Source: a virus. From it: a stretch of 30,543 nt of DNA. The translations under genes were made by a program, and so were the position numbers. Under the pieces are notes generated by a model. The model saw nothing but the letters and a program-made list of their open reading frames with translations. It was not told where the DNA came from and ran no database searches. This document shows positions 1 to 7,538 of this stretch, in pieces (positions within the stretch are counted from its first letter, which is position 1; every line of letters begins with the position of its first letter). The stretch lies in the IMG/VR virus record IMGVR_UViG_3300023481_000009, positions 1-30,543 of that record. One strand, written 5' to 3'.

Positions 1-43
1 GGTGCAACTCCCTGCCCCCGCCACTTATTTAAGGAGAATGAAG

Positions 44-220
44 ATGGGCTGGACGCAAGAAGACGAAGATAAAGCTCAGCGGTTTAACGAGTGGATGAAA
101 AAAGAGATAGAGGGTGGCGGGTTGGTAAATCTACGAGCCCTTGAAGGCAGGCCGAAGAAGTGGAAAGAAAAGAAGTGGAAGAAGCATATTAAGAGACTTG
201 AGAAGGGAGGCCGACCATGA
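44..220 (+). CDS. Small charged hypothetical protein
   Basis: A 58-residue protein rich in Lys, Glu and Trp, with a C-terminal run of KKW/EKKW-type basic repeats. I do not recognise a family. The ATG at 44 is preferred because GGAG at 33-36 sits 7 bases upstream; the in-frame ATG at 38 would be only one base from that site. The stop overlaps the ATG of the next gene (217-220), so the two are translationally coupled. The basic tail could bind nucleic acid, but this is inference only. Confidence 0.6.
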   Translation: MGWTQEDEDKAQRFNEWMKKEIEGGGLVNLRALEGRPKKWKEKKWKKHIKRLEKGGRP

Positions 221-654
221 GCAGGATTGATGAGATAAGAGCGGGTCTTAAAGGCAATACATCGCCAGAGATAGAGGCTCTTTTTTCCATAATAACAGAA
301 CAAGAAAAGAACATCGTTGATTTGAGAGAAGTTATCAAGCGGCGCATTGCCGAGATTACCCGTCTTGAGACCCAGATAAAGAGGGCCAAGACTTACATAG
401 GCATAGAGGCTTATCCTTGCCCACTGTGTGAGTATAAAGAGGGTAAGTTTATCTCTCTGTGTTCTCTGCATGAGCAGATAAAGACGTTAGAGGCCCTGAA
501 CAAGAAGGCTGAGGAAACTCTTGAACTACCAAAATCAAGGTTGCGTGGGATACAAGAAGCTATAAAGCCATATTACAATATAGACAAGCCTCTCATGGAT
601 TATATAAATAGACTTTGCGATGAGGGGTTAGCCGACTACAGGAGGAAGCCATGA
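217..654 (+). CDS. Hypothetical coiled-coil protein with a CxxC knuckle
   Basis: A 145-residue protein. Residues about 20-55 and 80-110 are heptad-like Glu/Lys/Leu-rich helices that probably form a coiled coil. Between them lies a CPLC motif followed by another Cys and a His (about residues 68-90), suggesting a single zinc site, as in Rad50-like hooks or small phage zinc proteins. The start overlaps the upstream stop (ATGA), and the stop overlaps the ATG of the next gene at 651. No function can be assigned. Confidence 0.65.
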   Translation: MSRIDEIRAGLKGNTSPEIEALFSIITEQEKNIVDLREVIKRRIAEITRLETQIKRAKTYIGIEAYPCPLCEYKEGKFISLCSLHEQIKTLEALNKKAEETLELPKSRLRGIQEAIKPYYNIDKPLMDYINRLCDEGLADYRRKP

Positions 655-848
655 AAGAGCCAAGAGAATATGATTCACGCTATCCGTGCCAGTGCAGAGA
701 GTGCAATGCGCCGAATACAGAGGTAACTTGCCCCAAATGTGATTCTGGCAATGAAGCCGTTGACGTTATCGGAGATAGCATAGCCTACGATTGCAAATGC
801 CCTGACTGCGGGCATGAATGGGACTTAGAGGAGGTGCCAAGTGAGTAA
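651..848 (+). CDS. Small zinc-ribbon protein
   Basis: A 65-residue acidic protein with four CxxC-type pairs: CQCREC near the N-terminus, CPKC in the middle, and CKCPDC near the C-terminus. This is the pattern of a rubredoxin-like zinc ribbon, possibly with two bound zincs. It overlaps the previous gene by 4 nt and the next GTG-started gene by 8 nt. Phages often carry such ribbons as transcription or DNA-binding accessories, but the partner is unknown. Confidence 0.65.
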   Translation: MKEPREYDSRYPCQCRECNAPNTEVTCPKCDSGNEAVDVIGDSIAYDCKCPDCGHEWDLEEVPSE

Positions 849-1584
849 GTTTAAGGTAGGAGATAAGGTGGTAGGGTTCGACGGTGAGGAAGGGTTTGAG
901 GGAGTAGTGCGAAATATAGGAAAGGACGAGGTAAATATAGGGAATAATATGATTTCACGATGGTTCCTTAACAACTATGTCTACCCCTCCGGCACGACCA
1001 TCGAGATTAAGGAGCCGAATCGAGGCAAAGGAGGAGGAGTGATGACCATATCCGAGCTACAGAAACAGGCCCACGAGATAGCCAAGTCAAAGGGCTGGTG
1101 GGATAGAGAGCGCAGTTGGGAGGAGATAGTCTGCCTGATACACTCAGAGATAAGCGAGGCATTTGAGGAGTACAGGGCTGGTAGGATGGAGGTGTATCGT
1201 GTGCCAGAAGTTAAAACTGGTGGCATAGTTACCTATCCTAAGCCCGAAGGTTTCCCCATCGAGTTGGCCGACATCGTAATCAGGCTGATGGACTGGGCAG
1301 AGCATGACGGCATTGATATCGCAGGGAACTGGCAGAGAGAAACCATAAAAGAGAGCGTGGACCATTGCAGTCTTGAGGAAGGCATAGGTGTCCCTTACCA
1401 ACTGATGAGGTTACATTCTATATCTTTTGACGAAGAAATTATGTATCCTGATAATCTTCAATATTGCTTTGACCTCGTTTGTATCCTTGCCCGTTCCCTC
1501 GACATCGACCTCGAAGCCGCCATCCTTACAAAGATGGAGTACAATCGTGGAAGAAGTTATCGCCATGGGGGGAAGAAGGCATGA
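841..1584 (+). CDS. MazG-like NTP pyrophosphohydrolase with N-terminal SH3-like extension
   Basis: A 247-residue protein starting at GTG 841, with GGAGG upstream. Residues about 1-50 form a small beta-rich segment (KVGDKVVG...) like a KOW/SH3 fold. From about residue 70 the all-alpha NTP pyrophosphatase signature appears: EISEAFEE supplies ExxE, and ELADIVIR supplies ExxD, the metal-binding pairs of the MazG/HisE superfamily. The C-terminus (KMEYNRGRSYRHGGKK) matches the usual MazG-like end. The family cleaves NTP or dNTP to NMP and pyrophosphate, and phages use it to clean nucleotide pools or lower alarmones. A strong internal ribosome-binding site precedes the in-frame ATG at 1042, so a 180-residue MazG-only product is likely. 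The stop overlaps the next start. Confidence 0.75.
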   Translation: MSKFKVGDKVVGFDGEEGFEGVVRNIGKDEVNIGNNMISRWFLNNYVYPSGTTIEIKEPNRGKGGGVMTISELQKQAHEIAKSKGWWDRERSWEEIVCLIHSEISEAFEEYRAGRMEVYRVPEVKTGGIVTYPKPEGFPIELADIVIRLMDWAEHDGIDIAGNWQRETIKESVDHCSLEEGIGVPYQLMRLHSISFDEEIMYPDNLQYCFDLVCILARSLDIDLEAAILTKMEYNRGRSYRHGGKKA

Positions 1585-1880
1585 AGCTTCATATCCAGAC
1601 AGCCATATTAACAGCCCTCAATAAAGTTGTGGCCGGCTGGATAACAGAGCATAAATTCCACCCAACAAGGCGGTGGCGCTTAGACTTTGCCCATGAGGGG
1701 CTAAAGATAGGGGTAGAGATTAACGGCGGGGTGTGGACGCGGGGGCGCCACGTGAGAGGCAAGGGATATCTCGGCGACCTTGAGAAGTCTAATCAGGCTC
1801 AATTATTGGGCTGGACTTATTTACAATACGCTCCTAATCAACTGGCAGAGATGATAAGGGACGTGAAGGCGCTGATATGA
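1581..1880 (+). CDS. PD-(D/E)XK endonuclease, Vsr/DUF559-like
   Basis: A 99-residue protein. The ATG at 1581 overlaps the upstream TGA. The order LDFAH, VEINGG, then GRHVRGKGY, then DLEKSNQAQLLGW fits a compact PD-(D/E)XK nuclease of the Vsr/DUF559 type: Asp of LDFA and Glu of VEINGG are the likely metal ligands, and the Lys/Asn/Gln helix is typical of the fold. Such genes are common next to phage packaging genes. Possible roles are Holliday junction or recombination intermediate cleavage, or packaging-associated cutting; the substrate is not shown by the sequence. Confidence 0.7.
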   Translation: MKLHIQTAILTALNKVVAGWITEHKFHPTRRWRLDFAHEGLKIGVEINGGVWTRGRHVRGKGYLGDLEKSNQAQLLGWTYLQYAPNQLAEMIRDVKALI

Positions 1881-2170
1881 ACTTCAAACAAAAGACCCCC
1901 CGGTCTAAAGCATACCTTGATTACATCCGTTCCCTGTCCTGCTGTGTATGTCAATACAGACCCACGGAACCCCACCACGCCTCAACGGGGGGAACAGGGA
2001 TGAAGGGCTCGGACTATGACACTATACCAATGTGCCGACTCCACCACGCCGAGTATCATCAATTCGGGAAAGTGACGTTTTACCATAGCCACGGGATAGA
2101 CTTACTGGCTCTCATACAACGGCTGAATAGAAACTATGGAAAGCGGAAAGCCCTTGACAAAACCCCTTAA
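1877..2170 (+). CDS. HNH nuclease, Ref/DUF968-like
   Basis: A 97-residue protein with CCVC, then PHHAS, a GTGMKGSDY loop, then MCRLHHAEYHQFGK, and an aliphatic C-terminal helix ending RNYGKRK. The spaced Cys and double-His pattern is that of the Ref (RecA-dependent nuclease)/DUF968 HNH families, where two Cys pairs bind structural zinc and the HH motif holds the catalytic metal. It overlaps the previous nuclease gene by 4 nt (ATGA), so the two are probably made together. It lies directly before the terminase genes, a usual position for phage HNH proteins that support packaging or recombination. Confidence 0.75.
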   Translation: MNFKQKTPRSKAYLDYIRSLSCCVCQYRPTEPHHASTGGTGMKGSDYDTIPMCRLHHAEYHQFGKVTFYHSHGIDLLALIQRLNRNYGKRKALDKTP

Positions 2171-2189
2171 TAGGCGTAAATCATTAATA

Positions 2190-2756
2190 ATGAAGAAAAA
2201 GACCGCCAAGAGAGGGTTGACGGCAAGACAAAAAGCCTTTATCCAGGAATACCCCATAGACCTTAACGGAACGCAGGCCGCAATCAGGGCCGGGTACTCT
2301 CCGAAAACAGCGGATAGGATAGCCTCAAAGTTGTTGGGGAAAGTTGAGGTTCAAGCCGCTCTTCAGGAAGCCCTTGATAAACGGGCAGATAAGGCAGACA
2401 TAACAGCCGACCGGGTACTTGCCGAGATTGCCCGTCTTGCCTTCTCAGACATCAAGGAATATATTGACATCGGCTCCGACGGTTGCATACAGGTTAAACC
2501 CTTTGAGGATATGCCAAAGGGGGCATCAAGGGCGATACAATCCGTTAAAGAGAAAAAGAGAATCCTTGCAAGCGGTAAGGGCGACGGTCAAGAGACTATT
2601 CTTGAATCAACTTTTGAATTTAAGCTATGGGATAAGGGCCGTGCGTTAGACCAACTCGGCAAGCACCTCGGACTCCTTTTCGACAAAGACAAAACCCCCG
2701 AACCCGTGCCCATCACCATCAATCTGGTAAATCCGAATGGAAGTAAGGCCGACTAA
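2190..2756 (+). CDS. terS: Terminase small subunit (Terminase_2 family)
   Basis: A 188-residue protein from ATG 2190; an in-frame ATG at 2136 would add 18 residues, and neither has a strong ribosome-binding site. Residues about 10-60 (LTARQKAFIQEY...NGTQAAIRAGYSPKTADRIASKLL) are the helix-turn-helix DNA-binding domain of Terminase_2 small subunits, which recognise the packaging site and recruit the large subunit. The middle forms helices for ring oligomerisation, and the C-terminus (EPVPITINLV) is the typical large-subunit contact tail. The gene overlaps the large subunit by 20 nt. Confidence 0.9.
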   Translation: MKKKTAKRGLTARQKAFIQEYPIDLNGTQAAIRAGYSPKTADRIASKLLGKVEVQAALQEALDKRADKADITADRVLAEIARLAFSDIKEYIDIGSDGCIQVKPFEDMPKGASRAIQSVKEKKRILASGKGDGQETILESTFEFKLWDKGRALDQLGKHLGLLFDKDKTPEPVPITINLVNPNGSKAD

Positions 2757-3972
2757 ACCGCAGTGGGAATATCTCACCACAAAGGCCCTTTACCCTGCGC
2801 TGATAGCGGGATATGGAAGTGGCAAGACAGAGGCCGCAATACTGCGAAGTGTGTTAGGCAAAATAAAACATCCGACGTTAGACCGTGGTTTTTACGAACC
2901 CACCTACGACCTTATCCGCATGATAGCCTTTCCCCGCTTCGAACAGACCCTTGACTCCATGGGCGTTCCATATCGGCTCTATAAATCCCCGTTGAATTAC
3001 ATCCAGATACAAGGACAGGGTAAAATCTTCTTTCGTTCCATGGATGCCCCTCACCGAATAGTAGGCTATGAACACGCCGACGCCGACGTAGATGAGATTG
3101 ACATCCTCAAGACCGACGACGCTTCAAAGGCATGGCGGCAAATCATGGCCCGTAACCGTCAATCAAAGCCAAAGGGTGAGCCTAATACCATCGGATGTAC
3201 GACCACGCCCGAGGGGTTTAAGTTTGCCTACAACACGTGGAAAAGAGAAAAACGTCCCGGTTACGAGATTATACAGGCACGCACGTCCTCGAACCCCCAC
3301 CTGCCTGAAGGTTATATCCAATCTCTAAAAGACATATACCCTCCTCAGCAATTAGAGGCTTATTTGAATGGTGAGTTTGTTAATCTCACCACGGGCACAG
3401 TATACAACGCCTATGACCGAGTTAAACACCGTTCCTCTCAGACCGTGGAGACGAATGAGCCGTTATACATAGGCATGGACTTTAACGTCCAGAACATGAG
3501 CGCCGTGGTCTATGTAATCAGGGGCGGCAACTGGCACGCAGTAGATGAGTTGACGGGATGTTACGATACCCCCGCTATGATAGACGCTATTAAAAACAAG
3601 TACTCAAAACACACCATAAGAATTTACCCCGATGCTTCAGGGGCAAGCCGCAAATCCGTTGACGCCTCTATCTCAGATATAGCCCTTTTAGAACAGGCGG
3701 GATTCATGGTCTCGGCGCACAAGAAGAACCCCGCGATAAAAGACCGGGTTACGAGTACAAATCAGGCCTTCTTGAAAAGTAGACTCCTCATAAATGATGA
3801 TAAGTGCCCTGAATTTTCCCGTTGCCTTGAACAGCTCGCTTATGATAAAAATGGTATGCCCGATAAATCAACGGGTCTTGACCATATCGTTGACGCAGGC
3901 ACTTATCCGATAGCATACGAATTCCCCACCGTTAAGCCCATTATGTTCACGGGTATAAACTCAGCGAGGTAA
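2737..3972 (+). CDS. terL: Terminase large subunit (packaging ATPase/nuclease)
   Basis: A 411-residue motor protein. Walker A is GYGSGKT at residues 25-31. Walker B is the hydrophobic strand ending VDE at 118-120, with Glu120 as the likely catalytic carboxylate. The C-terminal RNase H-like nuclease follows: GMDFN with Asp248, YPDASG with Asp299 and DHIVDAG with Asp386 are the candidate metal-binding acids. It pumps DNA into the procapsid through the portal and cuts concatemers. The length is normal for a compact TerL, and the start lies inside terS. Confidence 0.95.
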   Translation: MEVRPTKPQWEYLTTKALYPALIAGYGSGKTEAAILRSVLGKIKHPTLDRGFYEPTYDLIRMIAFPRFEQTLDSMGVPYRLYKSPLNYIQIQGQGKIFFRSMDAPHRIVGYEHADADVDEIDILKTDDASKAWRQIMARNRQSKPKGEPNTIGCTTTPEGFKFAYNTWKREKRPGYEIIQARTSSNPHLPEGYIQSLKDIYPPQQLEAYLNGEFVNLTTGTVYNAYDRVKHRSSQTVETNEPLYIGMDFNVQNMSAVVYVIRGGNWHAVDELTGCYDTPAMIDAIKNKYSKHTIRIYPDASGASRKSVDASISDIALLEQAGFMVSAHKKNPAIKDRVTSTNQAFLKSRLLINDDKCPEFSRCLEQLAYDKNGMPDKSTGLDHIVDAGTYPIAYEFPTVKPIMFTGINSAR

Positions 3973-3974
3973 AA

Positions 3975-5342
3975 ATGATAGACCACAGAAACGAAGAATA
4001 TATGGAGAACGTGGATAAATGGGAGCTGATAGACAGCGTTATCACCGGCGATGATGTAGAGGAACACCTAATTTACCTCAACGCCCACGACAAATCAGAG
4101 GAGAACCGAGAGCGCAACTCAGCATATAGAGAGCGTGCGGTCTTTTATCCGATTGCCGAAAAGACGGCTCTGGGCTTGACCTCGTTGATGTTCTCGGAAA
4201 CGCCCATTTTGAAAGTGCCGACGCAACTTGACTATGTTACCGATACGGTTGATGGTGCGGGCACGTCTATATTCCAGCAATCACAGGATTTAGCATTGGA
4301 TATAATCACACGTGGCCGTGGTGGTCTATATGTCACATATCCCGATGTACAGGCTCCTCTATCCCGGGCGGATATGCAGACGGGGGCCTTCTTTGCGACC
4401 ATACATCGTATAGAAGCGCAGCAGGTCATCAACTGGAATGTAACCACAGAGGGCGCACAGATTAAACTCTCCCTTGTGGTTATCAAGGAGGTTGTCTCTC
4501 ACTTTGTCAATTACGAGAACATCGAGATAGAGCAGATAAGGGAACTGTTTTTAGAGGCCGGTATATTCTTCGAGAGGCTATGGAGAAAGAACAAAGAGGA
4601 ACAGTGGGTAGTCTTTTCAGAATCATCTCCGAGAGACGGGAAAGGTAAACCGTGGACGGTCATCCCCTTTACTTTTGTGGGCAGTTCGTCTAACGCCCCC
4701 GAGATTGACCCGTCGGTTATGATGGGATTGATAAAACTCAATATCGCGCACTATCGCAACAGCGCGGATTACGAAGACAGCGTATGGTTTTCGGGACAGG
4801 CGCAACCGTGGATGAGTGGTGTGACACAGACCCACGTGGACCTGATGACGAAGAATAATATGTATATCGGTTCGAGGTCCTTGTTGGGCGTCCCGTCCGG
4901 TGAGAAGTTTGATTTTGCGTCGGCCCCTCCGAATCCGTTAGTAAGACAGGCTATGGCTGATAAATTAGAGGCGATGATAGGTCTCGGAGCGAGATTTATA
5001 CAGCCGGGTGGTGTGGCAAAGACAGCGACGGAATCCAATAATGATATGGCGGTTCAACATTCCGTCCTATCTATAATCTCCGGCAATATCAGCGAGGCCT
5101 ATACTCAGACCCTGAATTGGGCGGCCCGTTATATGGGAGTAGCAGAAGACGCCGAGTATAAGACCAAGCGGGATTTTATCGACACGACCGTAACATCGCA
5201 GGAGATACAGGCGATGGTAGCCGGCTACATACAGGGCGCAATACCCATCTCCGATTACTTCACATGGTTACAGAATAGGAAAATTGTTGACGGTGAAAAG
5301 ACCCTTGATGAGTTCTCTTCTGAAGTTAGCACGGTACTTTAA
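3975..5342 (+). CDS. Portal protein (DUF4055-type)
   Basis: A 455-residue protein starting 2 nt after the terminase stop. The N-terminal segment (YRERAVFYPIAEKTALGLTSLMF) and the ITRGRGGLYVTYPD block are typical of the DUF4055 portal family. The C-terminal half contains the long helices expected of the wing, stem and crown (around ALGARFIQPGGVAKTATES). Portal rings form the unique vertex, dock terminase and later the connector. Its place between terL and the minor head gene supports the call. The stop shares its last A with the next ATG (TAATG), so the next gene is coupled. Confidence 0.88.
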   Translation: MIDHRNEEYMENVDKWELIDSVITGDDVEEHLIYLNAHDKSEENRERNSAYRERAVFYPIAEKTALGLTSLMFSETPILKVPTQLDYVTDTVDGAGTSIFQQSQDLALDIITRGRGGLYVTYPDVQAPLSRADMQTGAFFATIHRIEAQQVINWNVTTEGAQIKLSLVVIKEVVSHFVNYENIEIEQIRELFLEAGIFFERLWRKNKEEQWVVFSESSPRDGKGKPWTVIPFTFVGSSSNAPEIDPSVMMGLIKLNIAHYRNSADYEDSVWFSGQAQPWMSGVTQTHVDLMTKNNMYIGSRSLLGVPSGEKFDFASAPPNPLVRQAMADKLEAMIGLGARFIQPGGVAKTATESNNDMAVQHSVLSIISGNISEAYTQTLNWAARYMGVAEDAEYKTKRDFIDTTVTSQEIQAMVAGYIQGAIPISDYFTWLQNRKIVDGEKTLDEFSSEVSTVL

Positions 5343-6388
5343 TGGACGCTCTCTTGACCATAGCCACGAGGCATCAATCTCACTTTGAACGCCTTAAGAC
5401 CCACGAGGCCAAGAAGTTTGATGAGTTTTTGCGGGTTATGGAAACAGACATCAAGGATGTTTTATCAAAACGTGCTATCCCTGAATTTAAACTTACTCAG
5501 AAGCAACTCAACAGGCAACTTGATTTAATCAACGCCGCCCTCACAGGGACATATAAGGAATACCACAAGGTATGGGTTGACTCCACTCGAAAAGTGGGTA
5601 TCTCGGAGGGGTTATTTGAAAAGGATGCTCTTGAATCCATTGTTGATGGTATCAACTTTCAACTGCCCTCGGACGCACAGTTAATGGCCGCCGTCAACGC
5701 CGCCCCCATTGCCGCAACGGGGGGGAAAGTGATGAAGGAGGTATGGAAAGACTTTACCGCCGCTAATACAAAACGCCTTGGCAATCTGATAAGGCTGGGA
5801 TACGCAGAGGGTAAGACTACAACTCAAGTCATAAGTGAGGTTAGCAAGACAGGCATACCTATAGTTAAGAGGGCGCAAGTGGCCCTCGTTCGTACAACGT
5901 TACAACACGCCTCTAATCAGGCGCGGATGGAGGTATTAAAAGAAAACAGAGGCGTTGTCCGTGGTGTGAGATGGACAGCGACGCTTGATAGACGCACGGC
6001 TATCCCCGACGCCGCCCTTGACGGACGTGTGTTCCCGTTGGATAAAGGGCCCCGGCCACCTCTCCACATCAATTGCCGTTGCACGATAGTGGCCGAGTTG
6101 AAAAAAAAGTATGAGCACTTTTCACGCGGGCGCACAAGGAGCGAGCGTGACCCTATTACTGGCGCGGTGACGACAGGACAGCACCAATCCTATTACGGGT
6201 GGTTAAAGGGACAGCCCGCCGATGTGCAAAACTCTATCATCGGCCCTTCCCGGGGGAAACTTTTACGGAATGGCGGTCTAACCTCAAAGCGGTTTGCGGC
6301 GTTACAGATTGATAAAAACTTTGCACCATTGACATTAGATGAAATGAAGAAACTTAATCCCGTTGCGTTCACTAAGGCGGGGCTATAA
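5342..6388 (+). CDS. Minor head protein (SPP1 gp7/Mu gpF-like)
   Basis: A 348-residue protein. Residues about 170-252 carry the head-morphogenesis signature: VRTTLQHASNQAR, then WTATLDRRT, LDGRVFPLDKGPRPPLHINCRC. Most relatives have a Cys after the D-R pair; here that position is Ala/Ile-rich (TAIPDAALDG), while the terminal CRC is kept. These proteins bind portal or DNA inside the procapsid and help at ejection. It is coupled to the portal by TAATG overlap and lacks its own clear ribosome-binding site. A strong GGAGG site for the next gene follows immediately. Confidence 0.85.
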   Translation: MDALLTIATRHQSHFERLKTHEAKKFDEFLRVMETDIKDVLSKRAIPEFKLTQKQLNRQLDLINAALTGTYKEYHKVWVDSTRKVGISEGLFEKDALESIVDGINFQLPSDAQLMAAVNAAPIAATGGKVMKEVWKDFTAANTKRLGNLIRLGYAEGKTTTQVISEVSKTGIPIVKRAQVALVRTTLQHASNQARMEVLKENRGVVRGVRWTATLDRRTAIPDAALDGRVFPLDKGPRPPLHINCRCTIVAELKKKYEHFSRGRTRSERDPITGAVTTGQHQSYYGWLKGQPADVQNSIIGPSRGKLLRNGGLTSKRFAALQIDKNFAPLTLDEMKKLNPVAFTKAGL

Positions 6389-6400
6389 AAAGGAGGTAGT

Positions 6401-6715
6401 ATGTCCAGATTCGACATAAGGGTAGACCGCAATATATGGAGAGACAGCGTTGATATTGTATTATTTGAACAACGTGGCGAAAAAACTTATATAGGCAAAC
6501 CTGTAGTTATGGAACAATTCGACGGAGTGATGGAGACAGACCCGACCATTAGGATACCTCTTGAAAACGCACAACTTTTAATAGATGAGTTATGGCGTGT
6601 AGGCTTACGTCCTACAGAGGGCACGGGAAGCGCCGGGGCGTTGCGGGCGGTAGAGAAGCACCTTCATGATATGCGCTGTATTGTATTTAAAAACAATCCT
6701 ATGAATAAAAAGTAG
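6401..6715 (+). CDS. Conserved-looking hypothetical protein in the head operon
   Basis: A 104-residue protein with an excellent ribosome-binding site (AAAAGGAGGT) before ATG 6401. The C-terminal half (GLRPTEGTGSAGALRAVEKHLHDMR) has the appearance of a conserved motif seen in many phage hypothetical proteins, but I cannot name a function. The N-terminus is beta-rich. It sits between the minor head and scaffold genes, which does not by itself show a structural role; it could equally be a small host-takeover or anti-defence protein. Confidence 0.75.
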   Translation: MSRFDIRVDRNIWRDSVDIVLFEQRGEKTYIGKPVVMEQFDGVMETDPTIRIPLENAQLLIDELWRVGLRPTEGTGSAGALRAVEKHLHDMRCIVFKNNPMNKK

Positions 6716-6732
6716 GACAAAAGGAGGATAGA

Positions 6733-7398
6733 ATGACACAGGAAGAGATTGATGCAATGGTTAAGGCCAACAAGGAAATGAAGCAGGCAATAGAGGACTC
6801 TACCTCAAGTATTGAAAAACTCACTCAGAAGAACAGGGAGTTGATACAGGCCGAAAAGGAAGAGAAGAAGAGGGCTAAAGAGGCCCAAGAGGCCGCCGCC
6901 GCCGCCGCCGAAGAGGCCGCGAAGAAATCCGGCGATGTTGACGCTCTTGAGAAGTCATGGCGTGAGAAGATGAAGAACGAAACCTCCGCCCGTGATAATC
7001 TACTTGAAGAATACAAGGGGATGCTGAAGAAAATGACCGTGGGAGCTTCGGCACAGAAGTTGGCCGCCGAGTTAGCCATACCCGGTAGTGCCCCTGCCCT
7101 TCTGCCTCATATCTCAAAACGCCTGTCCGTCGAAGTTATAGACGGCAACCCACTGGTAAGGGTATTGGATACAAATGGCGCACCTTCGGCTCTGTCTCTC
7201 GAAGACCTCAAAAAAGAGATATCAACTGTCCCGGCCTTTGCCCCCCTATTGGTTGGCTCACGCGCAACGGGTACGGGTGAAGTTGGCAAGGGTGGAAGTA
7301 CAGGCGGGGCTACAATCGGACGTGTAGCCTTTGACGGCATGGGAGCGGCGGAGAAAATGAAATTTATCAAGGACGGCGGAAAAATAGTTGACAAATAA
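6733..7398 (+). CDS. Scaffold protein
   Basis: A 221-residue protein just upstream of the capsid gene. Residues 1-100 are an almost continuous Lys/Glu/Ala coiled coil with a polyalanine run encoded by GCC repeats (about 6892-6910). The remainder (SAQKLAAELAIPGSAPALLPHISKRL, then a Gly/Ala-rich tail) matches the usual arrangement of siphophage scaffolds in which the C-terminus contacts the coat protein. Scaffolds direct procapsid size and leave before DNA entry. No protease gene or protease motif is seen, so exit without cleavage is inferred. Confidence 0.8.
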   Translation: MTQEEIDAMVKANKEMKQAIEDSTSSIEKLTQKNRELIQAEKEEKKRAKEAQEAAAAAAEEAAKKSGDVDALEKSWREKMKNETSARDNLLEEYKGMLKKMTVGASAQKLAAELAIPGSAPALLPHISKRLSVEVIDGNPLVRVLDTNGAPSALSLEDLKKEISTVPAFAPLLVGSRATGTGEVGKGGSTGGATIGRVAFDGMGAAEKMKFIKDGGKIVDK

Positions 7399-7415
7399 AA
7401 AAAACTGTGTAAAGT
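7388..7415 (+). promoter_or_regulatory. Candidate sigma70 promoter before the capsid gene
   Basis: A perfect TTGACA at 7388-7393 overlaps the last codons of the scaffold gene and is followed after 16 bases by TAAAGT (4 of 6 matches to TATAAT). The predicted start near 7422 would give the capsid gene its own transcript with a leader of about 115 nt, consistent with the high demand for capsid protein. Confidence 0.4.
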
Positions 7416-7467
7416 AGAAATTAAATCAATTATGGCGCGTAGGTAGGTCACGCTTATTTACGTCTCC

Positions 7468-7510
7468 GAGGCAACGCCTCTCAGTTATTATAACGAGGGG
7501 CGTTTTTTTA
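7468..7510 (+). terminator. Hairpin plus T-run before the capsid gene, attenuator-like
   Basis: Bases 7474-7482 pair with 7495-7503 (nine pairs, one G-U) and are followed by a T tract at 7503-7509, the form of an intrinsic terminator. The left arm can instead pair with the segment just upstream: GAGGC at 7468-7472 with GCCTC at 7476-7480. The two hairpins exclude one another. It could end scaffold transcription, attenuate, or process the capsid message. Confidence 0.55.
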
Positions 7511-7538
7511 TGCCCTCAACCAAAAAAGGAGTTTTATC

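Noticed and set aside
1427-1624. 65-codon forward ORF in another frame across the end of the MazG-like gene
   Set aside because: It overlaps two well-supported genes in other frames and has no motif.
2154-2182. TTGACA before the small terminase gene as a promoter
   Set aside because: The -10 candidate at 17 bases (TAAATC) matches only three positions, so support is weak.
6892-6912. GCC triplet repeat as a microsatellite or regulatory repeat
   Set aside because: It simply encodes the polyalanine run of the scaffold coiled coil.
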